Assembly: GCA_036961205.1 (NCBI GenBank)
Contig: JBALVI010000004.1
Coordinates: 1 to 64,000, forward strand
Direction of reading: 5' to 3'
Source of the DNA: CALJFL01 sp036961205
Lineage (GTDB): Bacteria; Pseudomonadota; Gammaproteobacteria; Pseudomonadales; Halieaceae
DNA: 64,000 nt
Below, piece by piece: positions 8,717 to 18,435 of the stretch. The translations under genes and the position numbers were made by a program. Each line of letters begins with the position of its first letter. Within the stretch, counting starts at the first letter, position 1. The notes beneath the pieces were generated by a model. That model ran no database searches. It was given only the letters and a program-made list of their open reading frames with translations, and was not told the origin of the DNA.

Positions 8717-10003
8717 TCAGCGAGTGAATTCAGCGCGCCCACGATAGGGAGCGCGGCCGCCCAGCTCTGCCTCTATGCGTAGTAGACGATTGTATTTGGC
8801 CACTCTGTCGGAGCGACACAGGGATCCGGTCTTGATCTGACCGGCGGCAGTCGCTACCGCAAGATCAGCAATGGTCGTATCTTCAGTCTCGCCAGAGCGG
8901 TGAGAAATTACCGCGGTGTAGCCGGCGGCTTTAGCCATCGCAATCGCATCAAGCGTTTCACTCAAACTACCGATCTGGTTGAACTTGATCAAAATGGAGT
9001 TGGCGACCCCCATGTCGATACCCTGTTTCAGGATTTTTGTGTTGGTCACAAATAGATCATCACCAACCAACTGCACCTTGTCGCCGATTTTGTCTGTGAG
9101 CAGTTTCCAGCCATCCCAATCGGACTCATCCAGTCCGTCTTCAATTGAGATAATCGGGTGCCCTGCAGCCAGATCTGCCAGGTAATCACCAAACTCTGCG
9201 CTGTTAAATTTCTTACCTTCACCGGCCAGGTCATAGACTCCGTCACGGTAAAATTCAGAGGCCGCGCAATCCAGTGCCAGAGTGATATCAGTGCCCAGGG
9301 AATAACCTGCTTTCGATACCGCTTCCGCGATCACCTCAAGTGCCGCTTCGTTCGAGGGCAAGTTGGGAGCGAAGCCACCCTCATCACCCACTGAGGTACT
9401 CAAACCCTGGCTGGATAGTACTTTTTTCAGCTGGTGGAAAATTTCAGCGCCGGCACGCAGGCCTTCGGCAAAACTGGGAGCAGCAACCGGCTGCACCATG
9501 AACTCCTGGATATCGACATTGTTGTCCGCGTGTTCCCCGCCGTTGATAATATTCATCATGGGAACCGGCATGCTGAATTCACTGGTGCCGTTGATGTCGG
9601 CAATATGCTGGTAAAGGGGTATTTTTCGGGACTGAGCAGCTGCTTTGGCCGCCGCCAGCGATACCGCCAGAATAGCATTAGCGCCAAACTGGGCTTTGTT
9701 TTCAGTGCCATCGGCGGCGATCATCGCCTCGTCGAGCGCCCGCTGATCGGTGGCATCGGCCCCCAGTAGCAGCGACTTGATAGCACCATTAACGTGACCC
9801 ACTGCCTGGAGCACGCCTTTCCCAAGATAGCGGTCGGCGTCGCCATCGCGCAACTCCAGGGCCTCGCGTGAACCAGTCGAGGCTCCAGAAGGAGCGCAGG
9901 CAGAGCCAACTTCTCCGGTCTCCAGGGTGACCTCTGCCATCACCGTAGGGTTGCCACGGGAATCCATGACCTCAAAGGCCTCAATATTGGCGATATTGCT
10001 CAT
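8717..10003 (-). CDS. eno: Enolase
   Basis: Interconverts 2-phosphoglycerate and phosphoenolpyruvate, and is also a degradosome component in gammaproteobacteria. 428 residues, the normal length. Visible family motifs are SGASTGSREALELRD, the Mg-binding VGDDLFVTN, the signature LIKFNQIGSLSETLDA and SHRSGETEDT with catalytic residues. Its start lies inside the 55-bp sequence that is duplicated on both sides of the N gap. If the two contig ends are merged, kdsA stops only 39 bases upstream, so eno is probably in one transcript with it. Confidence 0.97.
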   Translation of the reverse strand: MSNIANIEAFEVMDSRGNPTVMAEVTLETGEVGSACAPSGASTGSREALELRDGDADRYLGKGVLQAVGHVNGAIKSLLLGADATDQRALDEAMIAADGTENKAQFGANAILAVSLAAAKAAAQSRKIPLYQHIADINGTSEFSMPVPMMNIINGGEHADNNVDIQEFMVQPVAAPSFAEGLRAGAEIFHQLKKVLSSQGLSTSVGDEGGFAPNLPSNEAALEVIAEAVSKAGYSLGTDITLALDCAASEFYRDGVYDLAGEGKKFNSAEFGDYLADLAAGHPIISIEDGLDESDWDGWKLLTDKIGDKVQLVGDDLFVTNTKILKQGIDMGVANSILIKFNQIGSLSETLDAIAMAKAAGYTAVISHRSGETEDTTIADLAVATAAGQIKTGSLCRSDRVAKYNRLLRIEAELGGRAPYRGRAEFTR

Positions 10004-10049
10004 TGCTGTAACTCCGTAATGTCCAATGGTTTATTCGGCTGTTTATTCG
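9995..10049. repeat. 55-bp contig-end duplicate, copy 1
   Basis: These 55 bases end exactly at the first N. They are identical to 10150-10204, which begin exactly after the last N. The copy contains the eno start codon and the eno-kdsA spacer, including the last bases of kdsA. This looks like an unresolved k-mer overlap between contigs rather than a biological repeat. Confidence 0.95.
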
Positions 10050-10149
10050 NNNNNNNNNNNNNNNNNNNNNNNNNNNNNNNNNNNNNNNNNNNNNNNNNNN
10101 NNNNNNNNNNNNNNNNNNNNNNNNNNNNNNNNNNNNNNNNNNNNNNNNN
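10050..10149. other. Assembly gap of 100 N
   Basis: Exactly 100 N, the standard placeholder for a gap of unknown length. Because both flanks end in the same 55 bases, the true distance is probably zero, and the real sequence joins eno to kdsA with a 39-base spacer. Nothing need be missing here. Confidence 0.97.
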
Positions 10150-10204
10150 ATTGCTCATTGCTGTAACTCCGTAATGTCCAATGGTTTATTCGGCTGTTTA
10201 TTCG
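10150..10204. repeat. 55-bp contig-end duplicate, copy 2
   Basis: Identical to 9995-10049, base for base. It carries the kdsA stop codon (10198-10200 on the minus strand) and a fragment of the eno start that leads nowhere, as expected of an overlap artefact. Confidence 0.95.
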
Positions 10205-11049
10205 ATAATCAGTGGTGGCAAGCTCTTAACCGTTTGGTCGACCGCTTTCACCTGACTGAGGAAGGGTTCCAGTTGCGCCAGTGGCAGTGCGCTGGGTCCG
10301 TCGCAGAGCGCCGTATTCGGGTCGGGGTGAGCCTCCAGAAATAATCCCGCCAAACCCACCGCCATGCCAGCACGGGCAAGTTCAGCCACCTGATTCCGGC
10401 GCCCGCCAGATGCGGCTCCGCCCGGGTCCCTGCACTGCAACGCATGAGTGACATCAAATATAATGGGGGCATTAGCACAGGTTTCTTTCAACACGCCAAA
10501 CCCCAGCATGTCGACCACCAGGTTGTCGTAGCCAAAGTTGCTGCCGCGCTCACACAGCATCACCCGTGTATTGCCGCATTCTGCAAATTTCTCGACGATA
10601 TTCGCCATCTGCGAAGGACTCAAAAATTGTGGTTTCTTGATATTTATTATGGCGCCGGTCGCTGCCATCGCCGCCACCAGATCGGTTTGTCTGGCCAGGA
10701 AAGCTGGCAACTGCAGAATATCGCAAACCTCGGCCACCGGGGCCGCTTGCTCTGGCGTATGAACGTCGGTGATCACGGGTACGCCATACTTCTCTTTGAC
10801 TTCAGCCAGGATGGCCAGACCCTGGTCGAGACCGGGTCCACGGTAGGAATTCACAGAGGACCGATTGGCCTTATCAAAAGATGCCTTGAATACGTAGGGG
10901 ATATCGAGGCGAGCGCAGACGTCCACATAGTGACCGGCTACCTCGAGGGCAAACTCACGACTTTCCAATACATTAACGCCGCCAATAAGGACAAAGGGCG
11001 CTGTATTGTCAAAGGCCAGATTGGCTAGCTCTATTCTACTTGCGCTCAT
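10198..11049 (-). CDS. kdsA: 3-deoxy-8-phosphooctulonate synthase
   Basis: Condenses phosphoenolpyruvate with arabinose 5-phosphate to KDO-8-phosphate for lipopolysaccharide. From the ATG at 11047-11049 it has 283 residues, typical. The family start FVLIGGVNVLESREFA, the motif YVFKASFDKANRSS with substrate-binding Lys and Arg, and CERGSNFGYDNLVVDM are all present. A GTG at 11076 would add nine residues not expected in the family. It follows pyrG and precedes eno, the standard order. Confidence 0.95.
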   Translation of the reverse strand: MSASRIELANLAFDNTAPFVLIGGVNVLESREFALEVAGHYVDVCARLDIPYVFKASFDKANRSSVNSYRGPGLDQGLAILAEVKEKYGVPVITDVHTPEQAAPVAEVCDILQLPAFLARQTDLVAAMAATGAIINIKKPQFLSPSQMANIVEKFAECGNTRVMLCERGSNFGYDNLVVDMLGFGVLKETCANAPIIFDVTHALQCRDPGGAASGGRRNQVAELARAGMAVGLAGLFLEAHPDPNTALCDGPSALPLAQLEPFLSQVKAVDQTVKSLPPLIIE

Positions 11050-11109
11050 TACCGTGTTCTCACGCTGGTCGCCCACATCGTTATGAAAAGTACAAACTTG
11101 CGGCTGAAT

Positions 11110-12738
11110 CTACGCGCCGGCATGGTCCAGCGCGGCCTTTATATAACTGGTAAACAGAGGATGGCCACCTCGCGGTCTGGAGGTGAACTCCGGGTGGAAC
11201 TGACAGGCCACAAACCAGGGATGATCTCGAAGTTCGATCATTTCTACCAGCGAGCGATCAGCTGACCATCCGCCTACGACCACACCGGCTTCCTGCAATT
11301 GCTCCAGATAGTTGTTATTGATCTCATAGCGGTGACGGTGGCGTTCCATCACCGAATCCTGCGCATAGATCTCACGCGCCCGGGTGCCCTCATGCAAGTG
11401 ACACTGTTGGGCGCCGAGTCGCATGGTGCCACCCAAATCGGATGATTCGTCCCGAGCCTGGGTACTGCCATCGCTGTCCTGCCATTCGGTGATCAGGGCA
11501 ACAATCGGGTGCGGGGTGGCCGAATTCATTTCTGTAGAATGCGCGCCCTCAAGCTGACACACATTCCGCGCTATCTCGATCAGAGCTACGTGCATGCCCA
11601 GGCAGATTCCCAAATAGGGAATGTTGTTTTCCCGGGCATAGCGCACCGCACTTATCTTGCCTTCCACGCCTCTGTCACCAAAGCCACCTGGCACCAATAT
11701 GGCGTCTGCATCGGCCAATACGTCGGTACCATTGCGCTCGATCTCTTCAGCTTCTATGTACTGTATATTGACCTTGGCACCGGTCTGCAAGCCAGCGTGA
11801 GACAGGGATTCGTTAAGAGATTTATAGGCGTCCTGTAAGTCCATGTATTTACCAACCATGGCAACATTAACGGTACCTACAGGCTCTCTAAATACGCGTT
11901 CAACGACATCATCCCACTCAGAAAGATCAGCGGGCGGGCAGTCGATGTTAAATCGATCTACCACAAAACTGTCCAGCCCCATTGAGTGAAGAGCACCGGG
12001 AATCCGATAAATACTGTCGGCGTCCAATAGCGGAATGACTGCCCGCTCTTCGACGTTGGTGAACAGAGAAATCTTCTTGCGGGCGCTCTCTTCAATCTCG
12101 ACCGAGCAGCGGCACAGTAGAATGTCCGGCTGCAGGCCAATGGAGCGCAGCTCCTTGACAGAGTGCTGGGTAGGTTTGGTTTTAATCTCACCGGCGGTGG
12201 CAATATAAGGCACCAGGGTCAGGTGCATAAGCAGTGCACGGCTGGGGCCCATTTCCACTTTCAGTTGTCGGGCCGCTTCCAGAAATGGCAGGCCTTCGAT
12301 GTCACCAACAGTGCCGCCGATTTCAACAATAGCAATATCGGCATCACCAGCGCCCAGAACGACTCGCCGCTTGATCTCATCGGTGATGTGGGGAATAACC
12401 TGTACTGTGCCACCCAGGTAGTCACCGCGTCGCTCTTTGCGCAACACGGTTGCGTAGACACGACCCGTAGTGAAGTTATTGCTCTTCTTCATGGTAGTGC
12501 GGGTGAACCGCTCATAGTGGCCGAGGTCGAGATCAGTCTCAGCGCCGTCCTCGGTGACATAAACTTCACCGTGCTGAAAGGGGCTCATGGTCCCCGGATC
12601 GACATTGATATAAGGATCCAGCTTGAGCAGGGTAATTTTCAGTCCCCTTGCTTCAAGCGCTGTTGCCAGGGACGCGGCCGCGATTCCCTTTCCCAGAGAC
12701 GAAACTACACCACCTGTGACGAAAACATAACGCGTCAT
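11110..12738 (-). CDS. pyrG: CTP synthase
   Basis: Converts UTP to CTP with ATP and glutamine. From the ATG at 12736-12738 it has 542 residues, matching the family. The N-terminal synthetase part begins MTRYVFVTGGVVSSLGKGI. The C-terminal glutamine amidotransferase part has nucleophile Cys near residue 380 (YLGICLGMHVALIE) and the His-Glu pair in CQFHPEF. An upstream in-frame ATG at 12816 adds a tail not found in the family. It lies 60 bases before kdsA and 130 bases after tilS. Confidence 0.96.
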   Translation of the reverse strand: MTRYVFVTGGVVSSLGKGIAAASLATALEARGLKITLLKLDPYINVDPGTMSPFQHGEVYVTEDGAETDLDLGHYERFTRTTMKKSNNFTTGRVYATVLRKERRGDYLGGTVQVIPHITDEIKRRVVLGAGDADIAIVEIGGTVGDIEGLPFLEAARQLKVEMGPSRALLMHLTLVPYIATAGEIKTKPTQHSVKELRSIGLQPDILLCRCSVEIEESARKKISLFTNVEERAVIPLLDADSIYRIPGALHSMGLDSFVVDRFNIDCPPADLSEWDDVVERVFREPVGTVNVAMVGKYMDLQDAYKSLNESLSHAGLQTGAKVNIQYIEAEEIERNGTDVLADADAILVPGGFGDRGVEGKISAVRYARENNIPYLGICLGMHVALIEIARNVCQLEGAHSTEMNSATPHPIVALITEWQDSDGSTQARDESSDLGGTMRLGAQQCHLHEGTRAREIYAQDSVMERHRHRYEINNNYLEQLQEAGVVVGGWSADRSLVEMIELRDHPWFVACQFHPEFTSRPRGGHPLFTSYIKAALDHAGA

Positions 12739-12868
12739 GAAAAGCCTTTGTATACGCTGTATTGTTGGACTTACGGAAGCTGCGCTAAAGGTCTTATTCG
12801 ACACTTTAGAGAGCACATAAGTACCGCAAAAAGATGGGAAATTAGGTTAACAGAAAGCCTTCACGAGC

Positions 12869-14227
12869 TCAAACCTCAGAGGCCGAAGAATCGGGATTCC
12901 AGCATAATTTCCAATTTTTTTCACCGGCTGGTGGCTGCTCACGCAGATAGTCTGTCTGACACAAGGCCAAACCCCCTATCGCCAGCAAAATCTCGCCCCG
13001 GTACAGCAACGGCACCCGCGCGCGCCACCAGGGCGGCACCCCGGCTTCTTGCAGCAGCTGCTTGAGGGAGCTGCTATGCGCTTTACCGGCTATCTGGCAG
13101 CGCTCCCCGCCTTGACGCGAGCTCAAAGTCACCGACTCTGCCTCCGCCAGCATTAACCCCGGACCCATTGTGGGTTCCAGTGTCACAGTACCAACACCGG
13201 GCAGCACCACTGCATCCCCTGGCAACAGCGCAACACCTGCGGGTGCCTGCCACGGCCCATCAGCCGGCAACAGATAAATCGCCCCCCGATATCGCTGTAA
13301 AGCATAGGCGCCACAATCCAGACGCGCCTTACTGTCCCCACCGCCCTGAAGCAATTGCCGGGTGAACTCTTGTAAGGACGAAAGATCCGGCATCTGGCAG
13401 GCCTGGTCGCGCAACCAGCCCCGAATTTGCGCCATTGCGTCCTGCGGGTCGCCTGAGAGGTCGTCTGCCACAAAACCGACATCCCGCCAGTCATTGTGAC
13501 AAGTGTTTGGCGCTGCAAGGGTTGCCGATAGACTCCCCGCTACCCGTGACAGGTGACCCGAGGCCCGGGCGACCGCATTGCGATATCCCGGCCAGCGCCC
13601 GTCAAGCAGCGGCAGAACCTGGTTTCTCAGGTAATTTCTATCCATGCCATCATCCTGATTGGAGGGGTCCTCAATATAGGTCAAAGACTGCTGAAGTGCG
13701 TACTCCTCCAACTGCTGACGTGACATCGACAATAGCGGGCGCACCAACCGCCCGGGCCCCAGCGCTCGCTCGCCTGGCATTCCAGCCAAACCCTGCACCC
13801 CCGCTCCACGCATCAGTCGCAGAAAGAAGGTCTCGACCTGATCGTCCAGGTGATGTCCCAGATACAGAACATCGGAGTCGCTCAGCAGCTCGGTAAAACA
13901 CTGATAGCGGCTGTCGCGGGCGGCAGATTCTATACCCCTACCCTGCTCTACCACTTGCACCTGCTGGCAGACAATTTCAACGCCCAATTGCCCACAGACA
14001 TTCTCGCAATGGCGCTGCCATTGGTCTGCCTCAGCTTGCAAAGAGTGATTAACATGAACGGCGGTAAGCGTTGGAGCTGCGGCATTTTCGCTAGCCCAGC
14101 GGCTGATCAAGTGCAGCAGAACGGTGGAATCCAGCCCGCCGCTAAACCCCACATACCAGTGATCAGCGCCCGTCAGGGCCTCGAGTTGCCTGCCTAGCTC
14201 GATAGAAAGTTGAAGGGAATTGGGCAT
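12869..14227 (-). CDS. tilS: tRNA(Ile)-lysidine synthase
   Basis: Puts lysidine at C34 of the minor tRNA-Ile so that it reads AUA. 452 residues. The ATP-binding P-loop SGGLDS is at residues 29-34, followed by HVNHSLQAEADQW and LGHHLDDQVETFFLRL. C-terminal substrate-binding domains include LSSRQGGERCQIAGKAHSSSLKQLLQEAGVP-type sequence. It sits between accA and pyrG, as in pseudomonads and relatives. It is essential in nearly all bacteria and looks intact. Confidence 0.95.
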   Translation of the reverse strand: MPNSLQLSIELGRQLEALTGADHWYVGFSGGLDSTVLLHLISRWASENAAAPTLTAVHVNHSLQAEADQWQRHCENVCGQLGVEIVCQQVQVVEQGRGIESAARDSRYQCFTELLSDSDVLYLGHHLDDQVETFFLRLMRGAGVQGLAGMPGERALGPGRLVRPLLSMSRQQLEEYALQQSLTYIEDPSNQDDGMDRNYLRNQVLPLLDGRWPGYRNAVARASGHLSRVAGSLSATLAAPNTCHNDWRDVGFVADDLSGDPQDAMAQIRGWLRDQACQMPDLSSLQEFTRQLLQGGGDSKARLDCGAYALQRYRGAIYLLPADGPWQAPAGVALLPGDAVVLPGVGTVTLEPTMGPGLMLAEAESVTLSSRQGGERCQIAGKAHSSSLKQLLQEAGVPPWWRARVPLLYRGEILLAIGGLALCQTDYLREQPPAGEKNWKLCWNPDSSASEV

Positions 14228-14259
14228 GCGGCTAGCGACTGGACCCGCAGGCCAAGCAG

Positions 14260-15207
14260 TTAGTTGCCGTAGGACATAAGCCGCTGGTAGCGTTTATCGA
14301 GCAGGCTTTCCAGGGGCATTTGTTGCAGTTCGGCGAGCTGGGTGACCAGGTGCTCTCTGATGCGGTCGGCCATCAGGTCGACATTGCGATGAGCTCCGCC
14401 CAGGGGTTCGGGGATGGTGGAATCGACGATTCCTAAATCCTGCAAAATACTGGAGGTGACGCCCATGGCTTCGGCAGCGTCCGGGGCTTTATCTGAGCTC
14501 TTCCAGATAATATTGGCGCAACCTTCCGGCGAAATAACAAAGTAGGTGGAATACTGCAACATCACCAAATGGTCGCCGACGCCTATACCCAGGGCGCCCC
14601 CGGAGCTACCCTCCCCGATCACGACACAAATCACGGGAGTGGCCAGGCGGGACATTACCGCGAGATTTTGGGCAATCGATTCACTGATTCCCCGCTCCTC
14701 AGAGTCAATTCCGGGGTAGGCCCCCGGTGTGTCGATGAGGGTGATAACCGGCATTCTGAAGCGCTCTGCCATCTCCATCAGACGCAGGGCTTTACGGTAG
14801 CCCTCGGGCTTGGGCATACCAAAATTACGCATTACTTTATCTTTTACCGCGCGACCCTTCTCCTGGCCAATCACCATCACCGGCTGACCATCCAGCCGCG
14901 CAACACCACCAACGATGGCATTGTCGTCACCAAAATGGCGATCGCCGTGCAACTCATCAAATTCCGTGAATACGCGCGGAATGTAATCCAGGGTGTAGGG
15001 GCGCTGGGGGTGACGGGCTACTTTGACGATATCCCAGGCGCTGAGATTGCCGTAAATTTTTTCGGTGAGCTTGGTGGATTTCCCACGCAGCGTTTCAATT
15101 TCGTCGCTGATATTGATATCCGCATCTGATCCTACCAGCTGTAGCTCTTCTATCTTCACCTCTAGTTCGGCGATAGGCTGTTCAAAATCGAGGAAATTGG
15201 GATTCAT
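14260..15207 (-). CDS. accA: Acetyl-CoA carboxylase carboxyltransferase subunit alpha
   Basis: Moves the carboxyl group from biotin to acetyl-CoA, the first step of fatty acid synthesis, together with AccD. 315 residues, starting MNPNFLDFEQPIAELE, normal for the family. The crotonase-fold core carries TLIDTPGAYPGIDSEERG and EGSSGGALGIGVGD with the oxyanion-hole glycines. tilS begins 32 bases downstream. The gene normally next to it upstream, dnaE, is replaced here by the oad operon. A bulged stem at 15235-15265 lies in the leader. Confidence 0.96.
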   Translation of the reverse strand: MNPNFLDFEQPIAELEVKIEELQLVGSDADINISDEIETLRGKSTKLTEKIYGNLSAWDIVKVARHPQRPYTLDYIPRVFTEFDELHGDRHFGDDNAIVGGVARLDGQPVMVIGQEKGRAVKDKVMRNFGMPKPEGYRKALRLMEMAERFRMPVITLIDTPGAYPGIDSEERGISESIAQNLAVMSRLATPVICVVIGEGSSGGALGIGVGDHLVMLQYSTYFVISPEGCANIIWKSSDKAPDAAEAMGVTSSILQDLGIVDSTIPEPLGGAHRNVDLMADRIREHLVTQLAELQQMPLESLLDKRYQRLMSYGN

Positions 15208-15287
15208 AGAAACTCTAGCTCGGATAGCGGGACTGCGGCACAGTGTACAAAAATTCTGTGACCGCTACCAATGGACACAGAGGGAAT

Positions 15288-16598
15288 TTAGCCACCCACC
15301 AGGCTGATCATTACGCCGGCAGCTACTGCGGACCCGATAACACCCGCCACATTGGGGCCCATCGCATGCATCAGCAGGAAATTATGCGGATTCGACTCCA
15401 GCCCGACTTTATTGCTGACCCGGGCAGCCATGGGCACCGCTGAAACGCCGGCTGAGCCGATCAGGGGGTTTATCGGCGTACTGCCAAATTTATTCATTAG
15501 TTTAGCGATAATGACACCGGAGGCAGTGCCTATAGCGAATGCCACCATCCCCAGGCTCAGGATACCCAGCGTATTGAGATCCAGAAATTTATCGGCAACC
15601 AGTTTAGAGCCCACCGATAAACCCAGGAATATAGTAGTGATATTAATCAGGGATTTCTGTGCCGTATCGCTCAGACGATCGACGACACCACATTCCTTCA
15701 TCAGATTGCCGAAGCAAAACATACCCAGTAGCGGTGCGGCAGCGGGTAATAACATGGCAACCAGAATCAGCAACACCAGCGGGAACACAATTTTTTCGCG
15801 AGTCGACACAGGGCGCAGCTGCACCATTTCAATCTTGCGTTCTGCCTCGGTGGTCAGCGCTCGCATAATAGGAGGCTGTATCATCGGCACTAGCGCCATA
15901 TAGGAATAGGCCGCAACCGCAATGGCGCCCAATAGATCTGGCGCCAAGACGCTGGAGACATAGATAGCGGTGGGGCCATCGGCTCCACCAATAATGCCAA
16001 TGGCAGCGGCGTCGGCAATGCTGAAGTCCATCCAACCCAGGGAGGTCATGCCCACAGCCCCCAGCACGGTGGCGAAAATGCCAAACTGCGCAGCCGCCCC
16101 CAGGAACAGGGTCTTGGGATTAGCCAGAAGGGGCCCGAAATCGGTCATCGCGCCAACACCCATGAAAATCACCAGAGGCGCTACACCGCTGGCAATAGAG
16201 ACAGTATAAAAATTATAGAGCATGCCATTGTTAAAACCGGCATCTGCGGCCATGGCATCAATTAACACCCTACCCTGGGTACTGGCGGATCCGTAGGCAG
16301 TGGCAACATCCTTGGCCGTGGCGCTAACCTGCAGGCCCAGGGCGTCTACCATTTGCCCCAGTAACATGGGATCAGCCTGATATAAGGCGTTCTCAACCGC
16401 CGAATAGGCCAAGCCAGCACCGGGGATATTCGCGAGAATGCCACCAAAGCCGATGGGCACCAGCAGCAGAGGTTCGAACCCTTTGCGAATAGCCAGAAAG
16501 AGCAACATAAGGCCGATTAAAATCATCAGACCCTGACCCGGTGTCATTTGGGCGAGACCGGATGAATTCCAGAGCTGTAAAATATTATCCATCAGCAA
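15288..16598 (-). CDS. oadB: Oxaloacetate decarboxylase beta subunit (Na+ pump)
   Basis: Membrane subunit that decarboxylates carboxybiotin and drives Na+ export. 436 residues, very hydrophobic, with about nine to eleven membrane segments. The family motif SIADAAAIGIIGGADGPTAIYVSS contains the Asp needed for Na+ and proton handling. A second motif, NPLIGSAGVSAVPMAARVSNKVG, lies near the C-terminus with a conserved Ser and Arg. It starts directly after the oadA stop. The gene order oadG-oadA-oadB is the family's usual one. Confidence 0.95.
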   Translation of the reverse strand: MLMDNILQLWNSSGLAQMTPGQGLMILIGLMLLFLAIRKGFEPLLLVPIGFGGILANIPGAGLAYSAVENALYQADPMLLGQMVDALGLQVSATAKDVATAYGSASTQGRVLIDAMAADAGFNNGMLYNFYTVSIASGVAPLVIFMGVGAMTDFGPLLANPKTLFLGAAAQFGIFATVLGAVGMTSLGWMDFSIADAAAIGIIGGADGPTAIYVSSVLAPDLLGAIAVAAYSYMALVPMIQPPIMRALTTEAERKIEMVQLRPVSTREKIVFPLVLLILVAMLLPAAAPLLGMFCFGNLMKECGVVDRLSDTAQKSLINITTIFLGLSVGSKLVADKFLDLNTLGILSLGMVAFAIGTASGVIIAKLMNKFGSTPINPLIGSAGVSAVPMAARVSNKVGLESNPHNFLLMHAMGPNVAGVIGSAVAAGVMISLVGG

Positions 16599-18395
16599 TC
16601 AGACCAAACTTATCAGGGCTTCACCGACAGAAACCGTGTCACCCACTTTCACCGACACATCCACGACGGTGCCGGACCGGAAGGAGCGCACCTCTGTCTC
16701 CATCTTCATCGCTTCCAGAATTACGATCACATCACCCTCGGCTACGGTGTCGCCGGCGGCGACCCGCACTTCAAATATGTTGCCCGACAGGGGAGCTGAT
16801 ACGGCTTCAGCCGCGGCCGCAGCAATCGGAGCAGCAGTGACCGGAGCGGGTGTAGCGGCGCCTACCGATTGAACTTCACCACCATCACTGACCTCCACCA
16901 CATAAGCCTGGCCATTGACCTTGACCGTGTAAACCCCGGAATCGCCAGCAGCTGGCGCCTTAGCGGCAGGCTGGGAGGGCGCGGCAACGGCCCCATCCGG
17001 TACCGGTTCGAAAGCATCAGGATTATTGCGATTTTCCAGAAACTTCAAACCGATCTGCGGGAATAGCGCGTAGGTCAATACATCGTCGACCTCGCCCTCG
17101 CCGGAGGTCAGAGAGATTGCCTTCTCCTTGGCCAGGCTACGCAGTTCCTCGGTCAGGTTCGAAAGCTCAGGAGACAACAGGTCTGCCGGGCGACCGGTGA
17201 TGGGCTCTGCACCCTCCAATACACGGGCTTGCAGTTCGGCATTCATTGGCGCAGGTGTCGCTCCGTATTCACCTTTGAGCACACCCGCTGTTTCTTTGGT
17301 TATCGACTTATAGCGCTCTCCGGTCAGTACATTGATCACCGACTGGGTACCCACTATCTGCGAGGTGGGTGTTACCAGCGGAATGAAACCCAGATCCTCC
17401 CGTACTCGTGGAATTTCCAGCAGCACTTCATCCATCTTATCGGCAGCACCTTGCTCCTTCAGTTGGCTTTCCATATTGGTCAACATGCCACCCGGGACCT
17501 GGGCCACCAAAATACGTGAGTCCACGCCGCGTAAAGAGCCTTCAAACGGGGCGTACTTTTTGCGAACCTCGCGAAAATAAGCGGCTATCTCGCCCAGTTT
17601 TTCTATGTCCAGGCCGGTATCCCGTCCGGTGCCCTGCAGCATCGCCACCACCGATTCGGTGGGCGAGTGGCCATAGGTCATCGACATGGAAGAAATCGAC
17701 GTGTCGACATTGTCGATACCCGCCTCGACACATTTCAAAATGGTGCTGGTGGACAAGCCCGTGGTTGCATGACAGTGCAAATGAATAGGGATATCGCAAG
17801 CGGCTTTCAACCGGGTGACCAGTTCGTAACCGTCATAGGGTCGCAGCAGGCCAGCCATATCCTTGATCGCGATGGAGTCCGCACCCATATCCTCAATGCG
17901 TTTACCCTGCTCCAGCCAGCCTTCAATATTGTGTACCGGGCTCAGGGTGTAGGAAATGGTTCCCTGAGCGTGTTTACCCACCTTTTTCACGGCCTGCAAT
18001 GCAACATCGATATTGCGCATATCGTTCATCGCATCGAATACCCGAAACACATCGACCCCATTAAATGCTGCGCGCTCGACAAACTTTTCGACTACATCGT
18101 CGGCATAGTGGCGATAACCAAGAATATTCTGGCCCCGAAACAACATCTGCTGAGGCGTTTTCGGCATGACTTTCTTAAGTTCACGAATTCTGTCCCAGGG
18201 GTCCTCCCCCAGGTAACGGATACAGGAGTCGAAGGTTGCTCCGCCCCAGGACTCCAGTGACCAGAATCCAATCTCATCAAGTTTCGCGGCGATCGGCAGC
18301 ATGTCATCCAGGCGCAAGCGTGTTGCAAACAGTGACTGGTGAGCATCACGCAGCACAACGTCCGTTATTCCCAGGGTGCGATCATTTTGATCCAT
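16599..18395 (-). CDS. oadA: Oxaloacetate decarboxylase alpha subunit, biotin protein
   Basis: Moves CO2 from oxaloacetate to biotin. 598 residues. The carboxyltransferase domain (1 to about 460) has the metal-binding motifs VVLRDAHQSLFATR and HCHATTGLS. An Ala/Pro-rich hinge follows, then a biotinyl domain whose EAMKMET motif holds the modified Lys about 35 residues from the end. PycB-type subunits of pyruvate carboxylase look similar, but the adjacent OadB and OadG show that this is the Na+-pumping decarboxylase. Confidence 0.95.
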   Translation of the reverse strand: MDQNDRTLGITDVVLRDAHQSLFATRLRLDDMLPIAAKLDEIGFWSLESWGGATFDSCIRYLGEDPWDRIRELKKVMPKTPQQMLFRGQNILGYRHYADDVVEKFVERAAFNGVDVFRVFDAMNDMRNIDVALQAVKKVGKHAQGTISYTLSPVHNIEGWLEQGKRIEDMGADSIAIKDMAGLLRPYDGYELVTRLKAACDIPIHLHCHATTGLSTSTILKCVEAGIDNVDTSISSMSMTYGHSPTESVVAMLQGTGRDTGLDIEKLGEIAAYFREVRKKYAPFEGSLRGVDSRILVAQVPGGMLTNMESQLKEQGAADKMDEVLLEIPRVREDLGFIPLVTPTSQIVGTQSVINVLTGERYKSITKETAGVLKGEYGATPAPMNAELQARVLEGAEPITGRPADLLSPELSNLTEELRSLAKEKAISLTSGEGEVDDVLTYALFPQIGLKFLENRNNPDAFEPVPDGAVAAPSQPAAKAPAAGDSGVYTVKVNGQAYVVEVSDGGEVQSVGAATPAPVTAAPIAAAAAEAVSAPLSGNIFEVRVAAGDTVAEGDVIVILEAMKMETEVRSFRSGTVVDVSVKVGDTVSVGEALISLV

Positions 18396-18435
18396 GGTCA
18401 GTCAGCCTCCACGGCTTGGGGTCATTCGTTAATGT

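Noticed and set aside
10150..10204. Second eno start or tandem repeat
   Set aside because: It is an exact copy of the contig end before the Ns, so an assembly artefact explains it.
15235..15265. Terminator between oadB and accA
   Set aside because: A bulged stem is present but no T-run follows on the minus strand, so a rho-independent terminator is not supported.
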